In this document: in pieces, positions 53,974 through 61,831 of the stretch
Position numbering within the stretch: the stretch's first letter is position 1
Layout: each line of letters starts with the position of its first letter
Assembly: GCF_016862915.1 (NCBI RefSeq)
Contig: NZ_BONW01000013.1
Coordinates: 496,001-560,000 of the forward strand
Length of the DNA: 64,000 nt
Source: Plantactinospora endophytica
Lineage (GTDB): Bacteria > Actinomycetota > Actinomycetes > Mycobacteriales > Micromonosporaceae
Reading direction: 5' to 3'
The notes under the pieces: generated by a model
Told to the model about the DNA's origin: nothing
The model's input: the letters and a program-made list of their open reading frames with translations, nothing else
Databases searched by the model: none
Made by a program: the position numbers and the translations under genes

Positions 53974-54606
53974 ATGAGCACATCGAATCGCAGACGACTG
54001 GTCGCGGCGGGCGCGGCCGGTGCCGTCCTGGCCGGGACGGTGGCGTTGCAGTCGCCGGCCCTGGCCGAACCCGGCGACAGCACCGACGTACAGGTGACGG
54101 TCGACATCGAGGAGATCCAGGAGCCGGGCGTACTCGCGCTGTCGATCGCCGCCGACTCCGTCGCACTCTCCGAGGACGGCTCGACCCTGCTGGTCCGGCA
54201 GTTCGTCGGCACCCTGCCGACGGTGACGGTCTCGGACACCCGTACTCCGGCGGAGGTGCCGGAGGGTGCCGGCTGGGCGGTGCTGGGCAGTGCGACCGAC
54301 TTCGTCGGCAGCGCCGGTCAGGCACCGATCAGCGCCGGCCACCTCGGCTGGAAGCCGCGCCTGCTCGACGGTGGCGAGACCGGTCAGGTCACCGAGGGCG
54401 AGGAGGTGGTGACCGTCCTCGACGAACCGACCCAGCCGGGCAACAATGTCGGTCTGGTCGACCAGGAACTGCTGGTGTCGACGTTCGACTCGGCGGCCGT
54501 CACCGGGAACTCGTACGCCGTCGACGCCGACCTGTACCTGCGTACCCCGGCGGATGTCGCCGCCGGCTCGTACGCCTCGACCCTGACCCTGTCCCTGTTC
54601 GAATGA
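53974..54606 (+). CDS. Secreted WxL-domain-like small protein
   Basis: 210 residues. A twin-arginine-like leader (SNRRRLVAAGAAGAVLAG) is cleaved near SPALAEP. The mature protein is all beta, with TVDIEEIQEPGVLALSIAAD at the start and DADLYLRTPADVAAGSYASTLTLSLFE at the end, the usual C-terminal pattern of WxL-like surface proteins. A canonical WxL tripeptide is seen as GWAVLG and HLGWKPRLL, so the match is approximate. It is followed by a DUF916-like membrane protein, the partner found with WxL proteins. The pair may sit on the cell surface and help present the neighbouring hydrolases (inference). Confidence 0.68.
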   Translation: MSTSNRRRLVAAGAAGAVLAGTVALQSPALAEPGDSTDVQVTVDIEEIQEPGVLALSIAADSVALSEDGSTLLVRQFVGTLPTVTVSDTRTPAEVPEGAGWAVLGSATDFVGSAGQAPISAGHLGWKPRLLDGGETGQVTEGEEVVTVLDEPTQPGNNVGLVDQELLVSTFDSAAVTGNSYAVDADLYLRTPADVAAGSYASTLTLSLFE

Positions 54607-54668
54607 CGTACGGGTGGGGGCCGTGGCGACGCGGTCCCCACCACCCGCCGGCCGCGAAGGACTCCGCC

Positions 54669-55736
54669 ATGACCCGAACCCTGTCGCGGGTACTGCCACG
54701 GCTGCTCGCCGTGCTGGCCCCGGTGCTCGGCAGCGTGCCGATCGCGCCGGTCGCCGCGACGGCGGAGCCGGCCAAGCCGACCGTCACCTGGGCGGTCCAG
54801 CCGGCCGACCGGCAGGGTCCGGACGGCCGGCGGTGGATCGCACTGACCCTCGACCCGGGGCAGGCGGTGACCGAGCACCTGGCGGTGCGCAACTTCGGCG
54901 ACAACGCCGTGGTCTTCGCCCTGAAGGCGGCCGACGGCTACCTCACCGACAAGGGACGCTTCAACATGCTGCCGTCCTCCCAGTCGTCGGTGGACGGCGG
55001 CACCTGGATCACCGTGCAGCAGACGGTCACGGTCGGGGCCAAGGCGACGAAGGTGGTGCCGTTCACCGTCACCGCACCCCGGGACGCCATCCCGGGCGAC
55101 CATCCGGCCGGCATCGCGGCGTCGGTCACCAGCACCGGCGGTACGGTGGCGGTGGAGAGCCGGGTCGGTTTCCGGGTCATGCTGCGAGCCAGCGGCACCA
55201 CCAGGGCGGCGCTCGCCGTCGACGACCTCACCGTCACGTACCGGCACTCGTGGAACCCGTTCTCGGCCGGCACGGTCCGGCTCGGGTACACCACCAGGAA
55301 CGCGGGCAACATCGCGGTGACCGGCTCCGGCCGGGTGGCGGTGACCGAGCTGTTCGGACTGGCCAGCCACGACACCCGGGCCGGCGTCGAGGAGCTGCTG
55401 CCGGGTAGCGGCCGGAAGGTCGACATCCGGGTACCCGGGGTGTGGGCGCTCGGGCCGCTGCACACGACGATCGACCTCGCGCCGGCCGTACCCGACGGGA
55501 GCCCGGCCGCCGCCGAGGTCCGGCCGGCGGCGGCGACCGTGACGGTCTGGACCCTGCCCTGGCCACAGCTCGCCCTCGCGGCCGTCCTCGGCGCCCTCGT
55601 CCTCGCCGTCCGGACCGTCATCCGGCGCCGTCGGCGGCGGCTCGCGGAACTGCTCGCCCGGGCCCGCGACGAAGGCCGGGCGGAGGGCCGGGACTCCGCA
55701 CTCGTCCCGAGTACGCCCGCCGAGTCGGGCCGGTAG
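54669..55736 (+). CDS. DUF916-like membrane-anchored surface protein
   Basis: 355 residues. A signal peptide (LLAVLAPVLGSVPIAPVAA) is followed by two beta-sandwich domains: VTWAVQPADRQGPDGRRWIAL then ALTLDPGQAVTEHLAVRNFG, as in DUF916. One transmembrane helix near residues 300-322 (LALAAVLGALVLAVRTVI) and an Arg-rich cytoplasmic tail end the protein. The ATG follows GCGAAGGA. It lies 62 bases after the WxL-like gene, with a small GGTGGGG/CCCCACC hairpin between. In Firmicutes, DUF916 proteins bind peptidoglycan and anchor WxL proteins; the same role is likely here. Confidence 0.75.
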   Translation: MTRTLSRVLPRLLAVLAPVLGSVPIAPVAATAEPAKPTVTWAVQPADRQGPDGRRWIALTLDPGQAVTEHLAVRNFGDNAVVFALKAADGYLTDKGRFNMLPSSQSSVDGGTWITVQQTVTVGAKATKVVPFTVTAPRDAIPGDHPAGIAASVTSTGGTVAVESRVGFRVMLRASGTTRAALAVDDLTVTYRHSWNPFSAGTVRLGYTTRNAGNIAVTGSGRVAVTELFGLASHDTRAGVEELLPGSGRKVDIRVPGVWALGPLHTTIDLAPAVPDGSPAAAEVRPAAATVTVWTLPWPQLALAAVLGALVLAVRTVIRRRRRRLAELLARARDEGRAEGRDSALVPSTPAESGR

Positions 55737-55738
55737 CC

Positions 55739-56413
55739 ATGGTCGCCGTCTGGCGGATCGTGAAGTTCCGGCGCGCCGAGGCACCCGTCACCGGGCCGGT
55801 CACCAAGTTCGGCGGCCAACCCCACTGGCTCGGGCCGGCGCAGTGGCCGGTCAGCGCGGCATGGGGCACGCCGATGCGGTTCGTGTGTCAGATCGTGCTG
55901 GAGCCCGAGCTGGTCGGTGCCGGCCCGGTGCGGCTCGCCTACGTCTTCGTCACGCACGGCGACCACGGCCGTGACGTCGAGGAGTTCGACCCGGACGTCG
56001 TGCTGCCCGACGGCGGCGAGAACGCGGTCGTCGTCCAGCCCGGTGCCTTCGCCGGGCCGACCCGTCCACTGACCAGCGGCCCGACGCTCTACCACGCGGA
56101 CGGGTCGGCTGCGGAGTACACCGTCGACCTGGTCCGGGGCGAGGACCCCGAACCCATCTCGTTCGAGGCGTACCTGGCCCTGCCGCCCGGACGGCGGGAC
56201 GACTACTTCCGAGCGGTCGACCAGGACAAGATCGGCGGGACGGACCTGCCGCTCGACCCGGCCGACCTGCCCGAGGGTGGGCCGTGGCGGTTGCTGCTGC
56301 GGCTGACGACGAACTGGACGCCGTTCTACCTCAACCTCGGCGCGGCACCGGTGGCCTCGGCCTTCCTCTCCACCGACGGCCGCGAGGGTTGCCTACTCGT
56401 GCACGACTCCTGA
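55739..56413 (+). CDS. DUF1963 (YwqG-like) protein
   Basis: 224 residues. The segment TKFGGQPHWLGPAQWPVSAA, then MRFVCQIVLEPELV and the end NLGAAPVASAFLSTDGREG match the DUF1963/YwqG family, whose function is unknown. No signal peptide or membrane segment is present, so it is cytoplasmic. The ATG lies two bases after the DUF916 stop, but the families are unrelated and co-transcription may be incidental. Confidence 0.75.
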   Translation: MVAVWRIVKFRRAEAPVTGPVTKFGGQPHWLGPAQWPVSAAWGTPMRFVCQIVLEPELVGAGPVRLAYVFVTHGDHGRDVEEFDPDVVLPDGGENAVVVQPGAFAGPTRPLTSGPTLYHADGSAAEYTVDLVRGEDPEPISFEAYLALPPGRRDDYFRAVDQDKIGGTDLPLDPADLPEGGPWRLLLRLTTNWTPFYLNLGAAPVASAFLSTDGREGCLLVHDS

Positions 56414-56601
56414 CTCGTGCCAGCGACAACCTCTGTCGGGCGGCGCTACGGGACCGGCCTGCGCCGTCGCGGCCCGGACCGAGCCGAAGCTGGGCCGGAC
56501 CGCGCCGAGCCGGGTGGGAACCGGGTCCGCCGGGGATGCCTGGGGTCCATACCATTCATCACGTCCGATGACCGTTCGTTCCGTACCCGAGAGGGAAGGC
56601 C

Positions 56602-57081
56602 GTGGACTCGTCTCTCGCGATCCTCATCGGCGGCACCGCCGTCTTTGCCGGCGCCGTCGGCTACCTGGTCCTGCTCCGTGACCTCGGCACCCGCCGGGCC
56701 GGGCTGGCCGGCGCCGGCACGGCGGCGGCCGTCGCGGCGAGTTTCCTGTTCATGCTCTACCTCGCCACGCTGGCCCTGCCCGCCCTGCTGGGGTTCGTCG
56801 CCCTGAGCAGCGGTGTCGTCGGCTACCTGGTCCTCCGGCGCGACCTCGGCACCCGGCGCGGAGTACTGGCCGCCGCCGGCTCGGCGGCCGTCGTCACCGC
56901 GAGTTTCCTGCTGGTGGTCTACCTCGCCGTGATCGCCTTCATCGCCGCCGTCGGCGTCTACCTCCTGCTGCGTACCCGGGTGCGGATCGCGCCGGCACTG
57001 GTGCTGACGGGGACCACGCTCAGCGGGCTGCTCGCCGCCTCCGTCCTCGTCTTCTGGGTCAGCCTCACGTACGTCATGTGA
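56602..57081 (+). CDS. Small integral membrane protein with internal duplication
   Basis: 159 residues, about five predicted helices. The two halves are related: GYLVLLRDLGTRRAGLAGAG followed by ASFLFMLYLA, and GYLVLRRDLGTRRGVLAAAG followed by ASFLLVVYLA. The GTG is preceded by GAGAGGGAAGG. I do not recognise the family. It is likely a small membrane protein that arose by duplication of a two-helix unit; its role is unknown. Confidence 0.6.
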   Translation: MDSSLAILIGGTAVFAGAVGYLVLLRDLGTRRAGLAGAGTAAAVAASFLFMLYLATLALPALLGFVALSSGVVGYLVLRRDLGTRRGVLAAAGSAAVVTASFLLVVYLAVIAFIAAVGVYLLLRTRVRIAPALVLTGTTLSGLLAASVLVFWVSLTYVM

Positions 57082-57153
57082 GGCGGGACGCCGCGCAGAG
57101 GCGAGGGTGGGCCGCTGACCGCCGTACGCTCAACCGAGTGCTGTCGGGGGCGG

Positions 57154-57930
57154 TCAGGACGAGGCGGCGGCGACCAGGGCGGGCAGTACCTCGGCCGCCG
57201 TGCCGCGCAGGTTGACCGCGCAGACCCGGTCGAGCGGTGTCGGCTCCGGATTGACCTGGATCACGGTGGCGCCGGAGCGTGCCGCGATCCGGGGGATCTC
57301 GGCGGCCGGGTAGACGACGCCGGAGGTGCCGACCGTCAGCAGCACGTCGCAGCCGGCGGCGGCCTCGGCCGCAGCGGTCAGCGCGGCTTCGGGCAGCGCC
57401 TCGCCGAACCACACCACACCGGGGCGGACGAGGGCTCCGCAGTGCGCGCAGCGGGGTGGCGCCAGCCGGCGACCCTCTTCCGGCTCGGCGGCCTCACCCG
57501 TCCCGGTCGCCGGCAGCGGGGCCGGATGGGCCGCCTCCGCCACGCAGCGGGGCGCGAACAGGCTGCCGTGCAGGTGGATCGGGGACCGGGAGCCGGCCCG
57601 CTCGTGCAGGTCGTCGACGTTCTGGGTGACGACGACGCTGCCGGGGACCAGGGCCTCGATGGCCGCCGTGGCCAGGTGCCCGGGGTTGGGCTCCGCTCGG
57701 CGTACCCGGGCGCGCCGCCACTCGTACCAGCCCCAGACCAGGTCCGGGTCGGCGTGGAACGCCTCCGGGGTGGCGAGCCGCTCGGCGTCGTACCGGGCCC
57801 ACAGTCCGGTGAGGTCGTCCCGGAACGTCGGTACGCCGCTCTCGGCCGAGATCCCGGCGCCGGTGAAGACGACGTCCCGACGGGCCCGGGCGAGCGGCGC
57901 GGCGGCCTCGGACAGCGGTACGTCTTCCAT
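57154..57930 (-). CDS. Sirtuin (NAD-dependent protein deacylase, class III-like)
   Basis: 258 residues. NAD-binding motifs GAGISAESGVPTFR and TQNVDDLHERAG, the catalytic His in LHGS, and VGTSGVVYPAA are all present. The YEWRRARVR region carries a YxxR pair like the Tyr/Arg of class III desuccinylases such as CobB/SIRT5. The zinc module looks atypical: RCVAEAAH has only one cysteine, while CAHC is intact, so three of four cysteines are visible. The ATG at 57930 follows AGGATC; a longer frame upstream is not protein-like. It is divergent from the cellulase gene, probably by chance. Confidence 0.9.
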   Translation of the reverse strand: MEDVPLSEAAAPLARARRDVVFTGAGISAESGVPTFRDDLTGLWARYDAERLATPEAFHADPDLVWGWYEWRRARVRRAEPNPGHLATAAIEALVPGSVVVTQNVDDLHERAGSRSPIHLHGSLFAPRCVAEAAHPAPLPATGTGEAAEPEEGRRLAPPRCAHCGALVRPGVVWFGEALPEAALTAAAEAAAGCDVLLTVGTSGVVYPAAEIPRIAARSGATVIQVNPEPTPLDRVCAVNLRGTAAEVLPALVAAASS

Positions 57931-58060
57931 CCGGAAGATCCTGCCATCCGCCGACGCCCACGCCGTGCACGTGGGCAACCGACCCGACCGGATACGCCGA
58001 TCGACCGGTACCGTGCCGGGCCGTCGGCCGGACAACCGGCAAGCCATAGTCGTACGCCGA

Positions 58061-58089
58061 TTGACAAAGTTTGGTATCCAAACTTAATG
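58061..58089 (+). promoter_or_regulatory. Cellulase promoter with a palindromic operator in its spacer
   Basis: TTGACA at 58061-58066 is followed by AAGTTTGGTATCCAAACTT (58067-58085), a perfect palindrome with 8-bp arms around TAT. The -10 is CTTAAT (58083-58088) or TTAATG (58084-58089), giving a 16 or 17-base spacer. The operator therefore fills the spacer, so a bound repressor would exclude RNA polymerase. The arms resemble the AGTTTG/CAAACT half-sites of ROK-type (XylR-like) repressors; the regulator is not encoded here. Confidence 0.72.
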
Positions 58090-58175
58090 TCGGCTGTCCG
58101 GAGGTCGAAGCGGTGCCCTCGCCTCCGGCGTGCCCCCACCTCCGAGCGGCCGACATCCAGGCAAGGAGTGCCATT

Positions 58176-60266
58176 GTGAGTCCACAGAGCACATCGCGGA
58201 GAGCCCGCTGGCGGGTGGGGCTGGTCGCGGGCGGCGTCGCGCTGCTGCTGACCACAGGCGCGATGGCGGCGGTCAGCGCGCAGGCCGCCGCCGGCTGCCG
58301 GGTGGCCTACTCGACGACGGCCCAGTGGTCGGGCGGCTTCACCGCCAACGTGGCCGTCACCAACCTCGGTGACCCGATCAGTGGTTGGAGCCTGGTCTGG
58401 ACCTTCCCGTCCGGGCAGCGGGTGACCCAGGCGTGGAACGCCAACGTCACCTCCTCGGGCAGCCAGGTGACCGCCACCGACGTCGGCTACAACGGCGCGC
58501 TCGCCACCAACGCGACGGTGTCGTTCGGCTTCAACGGCTCCTGGTCGGGCACGAACACCGCACCCACCTCGTTCGCGCTCAACGGCGTGGCCTGCACCGG
58601 CAACGTCGGGCCGACCGGCCAGCCGACCACCCGGCCGCCCACCAGCGCACCGCCGACCACGCCGCCGCCGGCCGGCAACGCGATGGCGGCGGTGGCCGCG
58701 ATGCAGCCCGGCTGGAACCTGGGCAACTCGTTCGACGCGGTCGGCGCGGACGAGACCGCCTGGGGCAACCCACGGGTCACCGCCGCGCTGCTGGACAACA
58801 TTCGGGCACAGGGCTTCAACAGCATCCGGATTCCGGTCACCTGGAGCAACCACCACGGCGCGGCGCCGGGCTACACCATCGACGCCGCCTGGCTCAACCG
58901 GGTACGCGAGGTGGTCAACTGGGCGCTCGCGGACGGCTTCTACGTGATGATCAACATTCATCACGACTCGTGGCAGTGGATCAACACCATGCCGACCGAC
59001 CGGACCAACGTGCTGAACCGGTACAACGCGCTCTGGACCCAGATCGCCGCCGCGTTCCGGGACGCCTCGCCCCGGCTGACCTTCGAGAGCGTCAACGAAC
59101 CGCAGTTCACCGGCAGCTCCGGCGACGCCCAGAACGCGACCCTGCTGCACGAGCTGAACACGTCGTTCCACCGGATCGTCCGACAGTCCGGCGGCGGCAA
59201 CGCCACCCGGCTGCTCGTGCTGCCGACCCTGCACACCTCGGCCGACCAGCCCCGGGTGGACGAACTGGTCAGCACCTTCAACACGTTGAACGACCCGAAC
59301 CTGATCGCCACCGTGCACTTCTACGGGTACTGGCCGTTCAGCGTGAACGTCGCCGGCGGCACCCGCTTCGACGCCACGGTGCAGCAGGACCTGACCGGCG
59401 TCCTCGACCGGGTCCACAACGCCTTCGTCTCCCGCAACATCCCGGTCATCATCGGCGAGTACGGGCTGCTCGGCTTCGACCGGCACACCGGCACCGTCGA
59501 GCAGGGCGAGAAGCTGAAGTTCTTCGAGTACCTCGGCTACTACGCCAGGAACCGGCGGATCACCACGCAGCTGTGGGACAACGGCCAGCACTTCGGCCGT
59601 ACGTCGTTCCAGTGGAGCGACCCGGAGCTGTTCGGGCAGATCAGGTCGAGCTGGACCACCCGCTCCGGCACCGCGTCGAGCGACCAGGTGTACGTGCCGC
59701 GTACCGGCGCGATCACCGCCAAGAGCCTGACCCTCAACCTGAACGGCCCCACCTTCCAGGGGCTGCGGCAGGGCAGCACCGACCTGGTCAACGGCACCGA
59801 CTACACCGTCTCCGGCAGCACCCTCACGCTCACCGCCTCCGCCGTCACCCGGCTGGTCGGCTCCCGGGCGTACGGCGTCAACGCCAACCTCCAGGCCCGC
59901 TTCTCGCAGGGCGTGCCGTGGCGGATCAGCATCATCACGTACGACCCGCCGGTGCTCTCGAACGCGACCGGGGCGGCGGCCTCGTTCGCCGTACCGACCC
60001 AGTTCCGGGGCGACCAACTCGCCACCATGGAGGCGAAGTACGCCGACGGCAGCAACGCCGGCCCGCACAACTGGACCTCGTTCAAGGAGTTCGACGTCGC
60101 GTTCGCCCCGAACTACACCGCGAACACCATCACCCTGAAGCCGGAGTTCTTCGCCGAGGTGAACGACGGGCAGCGGGTCACCCTGACGTTCCACTTCTGG
60201 AGCGGCACGACCGTCACCTACCACGTCACCGAGTCGGGCGGCAACGTCACCGGCACCACCTCCTGA
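58176..60266 (+). CDS. Secreted CBM2-GH5 cellulase with C-terminal X2 modules
   Basis: 696 residues. Signal peptide near VGLVAGGVALLLTTGAMAA; cellulose-binding CBM2 at about 38-140 (CRVAYSTTAQWSGGFTANVAV, WSLVWTFPSGQ); a Pro/Thr linker; GH5 catalytic domain about 168-480 with acid/base Glu in SVNEPQF and nucleophile Glu in IIGEYGLLG, plus GWNLGNSFDA; then CBM_X2/Ig-like modules (SLTLNLNGPTFQGLRQG, GTDYTVSGSTLTL) to the end. AAGGAG precedes the GTG. It is an endoglucanase secreted to attack cellulose or related beta-glucans, regulated by the upstream operator. Confidence 0.95.
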   Translation: MSPQSTSRRARWRVGLVAGGVALLLTTGAMAAVSAQAAAGCRVAYSTTAQWSGGFTANVAVTNLGDPISGWSLVWTFPSGQRVTQAWNANVTSSGSQVTATDVGYNGALATNATVSFGFNGSWSGTNTAPTSFALNGVACTGNVGPTGQPTTRPPTSAPPTTPPPAGNAMAAVAAMQPGWNLGNSFDAVGADETAWGNPRVTAALLDNIRAQGFNSIRIPVTWSNHHGAAPGYTIDAAWLNRVREVVNWALADGFYVMINIHHDSWQWINTMPTDRTNVLNRYNALWTQIAAAFRDASPRLTFESVNEPQFTGSSGDAQNATLLHELNTSFHRIVRQSGGGNATRLLVLPTLHTSADQPRVDELVSTFNTLNDPNLIATVHFYGYWPFSVNVAGGTRFDATVQQDLTGVLDRVHNAFVSRNIPVIIGEYGLLGFDRHTGTVEQGEKLKFFEYLGYYARNRRITTQLWDNGQHFGRTSFQWSDPELFGQIRSSWTTRSGTASSDQVYVPRTGAITAKSLTLNLNGPTFQGLRQGSTDLVNGTDYTVSGSTLTLTASAVTRLVGSRAYGVNANLQARFSQGVPWRISIITYDPPVLSNATGAAASFAVPTQFRGDQLATMEAKYADGSNAGPHNWTSFKEFDVAFAPNYTANTITLKPEFFAEVNDGQRVTLTFHFWSGTTVTYHVTESGGNVTGTTS

Positions 60267-60272
60267 ACCGTC

Positions 60273-60306
60273 GCCGGGTGCCGTGGCGCGGGCTGCGGCA
60301 CCCGGC
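60273..60306. terminator. Hairpin between cellulase and convergent AraC gene
   Basis: GCCGGGTGCCG and CGGCACCCGGC form a perfect 11-bp stem with a 12-base loop, seven bases after the cellulase stop. Confidence 0.7.
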
Positions 60307-60323
60307 CGGTGGGCCTCCCGTGC

Positions 60324-61247
60324 TCAGACGGTGGCGTAGCTGACCGTCCCGGCGGCGGCGGGATCGAGCGTCGGATCGCGCAGCCGGGCGGCGTCCTGAC
60401 TGGGCGGTACGCCGAACTGGCGGCGGTACTCCCGACTGAACTGGGACGGGCTGTCGTAGCCGACCCGCTGGCCCACCCCGGTCACGTCGTTCGGGTGGGT
60501 GGCCAGCAGCAGCCTGGCCTGCTGGAGCCGGATCTGTTTCTGGAACTGGATCGGGCTCATCGCGGTGACGGCCTGGAAGTTGCGGTAGAAGGCGGAGCCG
60601 CTCATCCCGGCCAGTTGCGCCACGTCCTCGACCCGGAACGACCGCGTGTAGTGGTCGCGGATCCACCGGACCGCCCGTGCCACGTGACTGAGGTTGCTGT
60701 CGGCCAGGCCGAGCTGGCGGACGGCGGCGCCCTGCTCGCCGGTGATGACCCGCCAGAGGATCTCCCGCTTGAGCAGTGGGGCGAGCACCGTCAGGTCGCG
60801 CGGCCGGTCGAGCAGGCGCAGCAGCCGCACCACCGCGTCGACCAGTTCGTCGGGCGCGGTGCTGACGGCCATCCCGGGCGGGGCGCCGCCGCCGACCGGT
60901 GGCAGGTCGCCGGGCGCCGCCTGCAACAGCAACTCGGCGACGGTGGCCGGGCGCAGGGTCAGGCCGAAGCCCAGTGCCGGCCGCTCGGGAGCGGCCTCGG
61001 TGAAGTGGCCGGTGATCGGCAGGTCGACCGAGGCGATCAGGTACTGCCCGGCGCGGTACTCGTACACCCGGTCGCCGAGCGCGATCCGTTTCGCGCCCTG
61101 CGCGATGAGCGCGAGCACCGTGCCCGACATCGACGGCGACGGCGGATAGGGCCGGTCGACCTTCGAGATCAGGACGCCGTCGATGGCGGTCTGCTGATCC
61201 GGCCGGGCATGCCGGGCGAGCAGCGTACGTAGTTCGTCGAGGGCCAC
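60324..61247 (-). CDS. AraC-family regulator with AraC_N-type domain
   Basis: 307 residues. The N-terminal half (about 20-140) is the AraC-type N domain (SMSGTVLALIAQGAKRIALG, AGQYLIASVDLPITGHFTEAA) found in regulators of aldehyde or quinone stress. The C-terminal DNA-binding domain has VEDVAQLAGMSGSAFYRNFQAV and VGQRVGYDSPSQFSREYRRQFGVPP. The GTG at 61247 fits the domain start and a leaderless -10 (TTGAAT, with TTGCAG 18 bases upstream); an ATG at 61313 is less likely. It is divergent from the quinol monooxygenase-like gene and esterase, which it may control. Confidence 0.9.
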   Translation of the reverse strand: MALDELRTLLARHARPDQQTAIDGVLISKVDRPYPPSPSMSGTVLALIAQGAKRIALGDRVYEYRAGQYLIASVDLPITGHFTEAAPERPALGFGLTLRPATVAELLLQAAPGDLPPVGGGAPPGMAVSTAPDELVDAVVRLLRLLDRPRDLTVLAPLLKREILWRVITGEQGAAVRQLGLADSNLSHVARAVRWIRDHYTRSFRVEDVAQLAGMSGSAFYRNFQAVTAMSPIQFQKQIRLQQARLLLATHPNDVTGVGQRVGYDSPSQFSREYRRQFGVPPSQDAARLRDPTLDPAAAGTVSYATV

Positions 61248-61252
61248 GAGCC

Positions 61253-61282
61253 GATTCAAGCACCGAACCGATAGCCCCTGCA
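61253..61282 (-). promoter_or_regulatory. Candidate leaderless promoter of the AraC gene
   Basis: On the minus strand TTGCAG and TTGAAT are separated by 18 bases, and TTGAAT ends six bases before the GTG at 61247. Confidence 0.4.
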
Positions 61283-61409
61283 ACGGTAGGATCAGGCAAG
61301 AGATCAGGAGCATCGTTCTAACATTTCTGCTGGTAGCGGTGCTTACATGGGTTGGTCGATATCCCAGGAGCGAACGACAGCTCCACGAACGAGGAGGATG
61401 GGCCCGCCC

Positions 61410-61715
61410 ATGCGCGCCACCCACGGTTTCCACGCCACCATGACCGCCCGGCCCGGCAAGGCCGACGAGGTGGTCGAGTTGCTGCTCGACGCGCCGTCCC
61501 TGTCGAACGACGACTGCGTCGTCTTCCTGGTCGGCCGCTCGGCCGGCGACCCGGACGTCGTCTTCGTCACCGAGGGCTGGACCAGCGAGCAGGCCCACGC
61601 CAGGTTCTTCGCCACCGAGCAGGCGCAGGCACTGGTCGGAAAGCTCCAGCCGCTGCTCGCCGGCGAGTCCGGATACGTCGACGAGGTACCGGTCGGCGGC
61701 AAGGCCGCCTTCTGA
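61410..61715 (+). CDS. Antibiotic-biosynthesis-monooxygenase-fold protein (quinol monooxygenase-like)
   Basis: 101 residues of the dimeric alpha/beta barrel type: HGFHATMTARPGKADEVVELLL, then DCVVFLVGRS and FVTEGWTSEQAHARFFAT, close to the YgiN/ABM class. GAGGAGG lies at 61391-61397. The ATG at 61410 (12-base spacing) gives the cleaner fold start; the ATG at 61398 is too close to the site. It is divergent from the AraC gene and followed by an esterase, forming a small redox/hydrolysis group that the AraC protein probably controls. Confidence 0.8.
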   Translation: MRATHGFHATMTARPGKADEVVELLLDAPSLSNDDCVVFLVGRSAGDPDVVFVTEGWTSEQAHARFFATEQAQALVGKLQPLLAGESGYVDEVPVGGKAAF

Positions 61716-61831
61716 GGCACCGACCGCGCCCCCGCCGTGCCCCACTGAACCCTCGGCCGGAGCCACCGAACCCAGCCGAACCCGCCGAACCTGAGCCGAA
61801 GCCCACGGAACCCCACCGGAAGGAACCCGCC

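Noticed and set aside
61745-61820. Short CCGAACC repeats before the esterase
   Set aside because: Irregular spacing and high GC; probably compositional, with no palindromic structure to suggest an operator.
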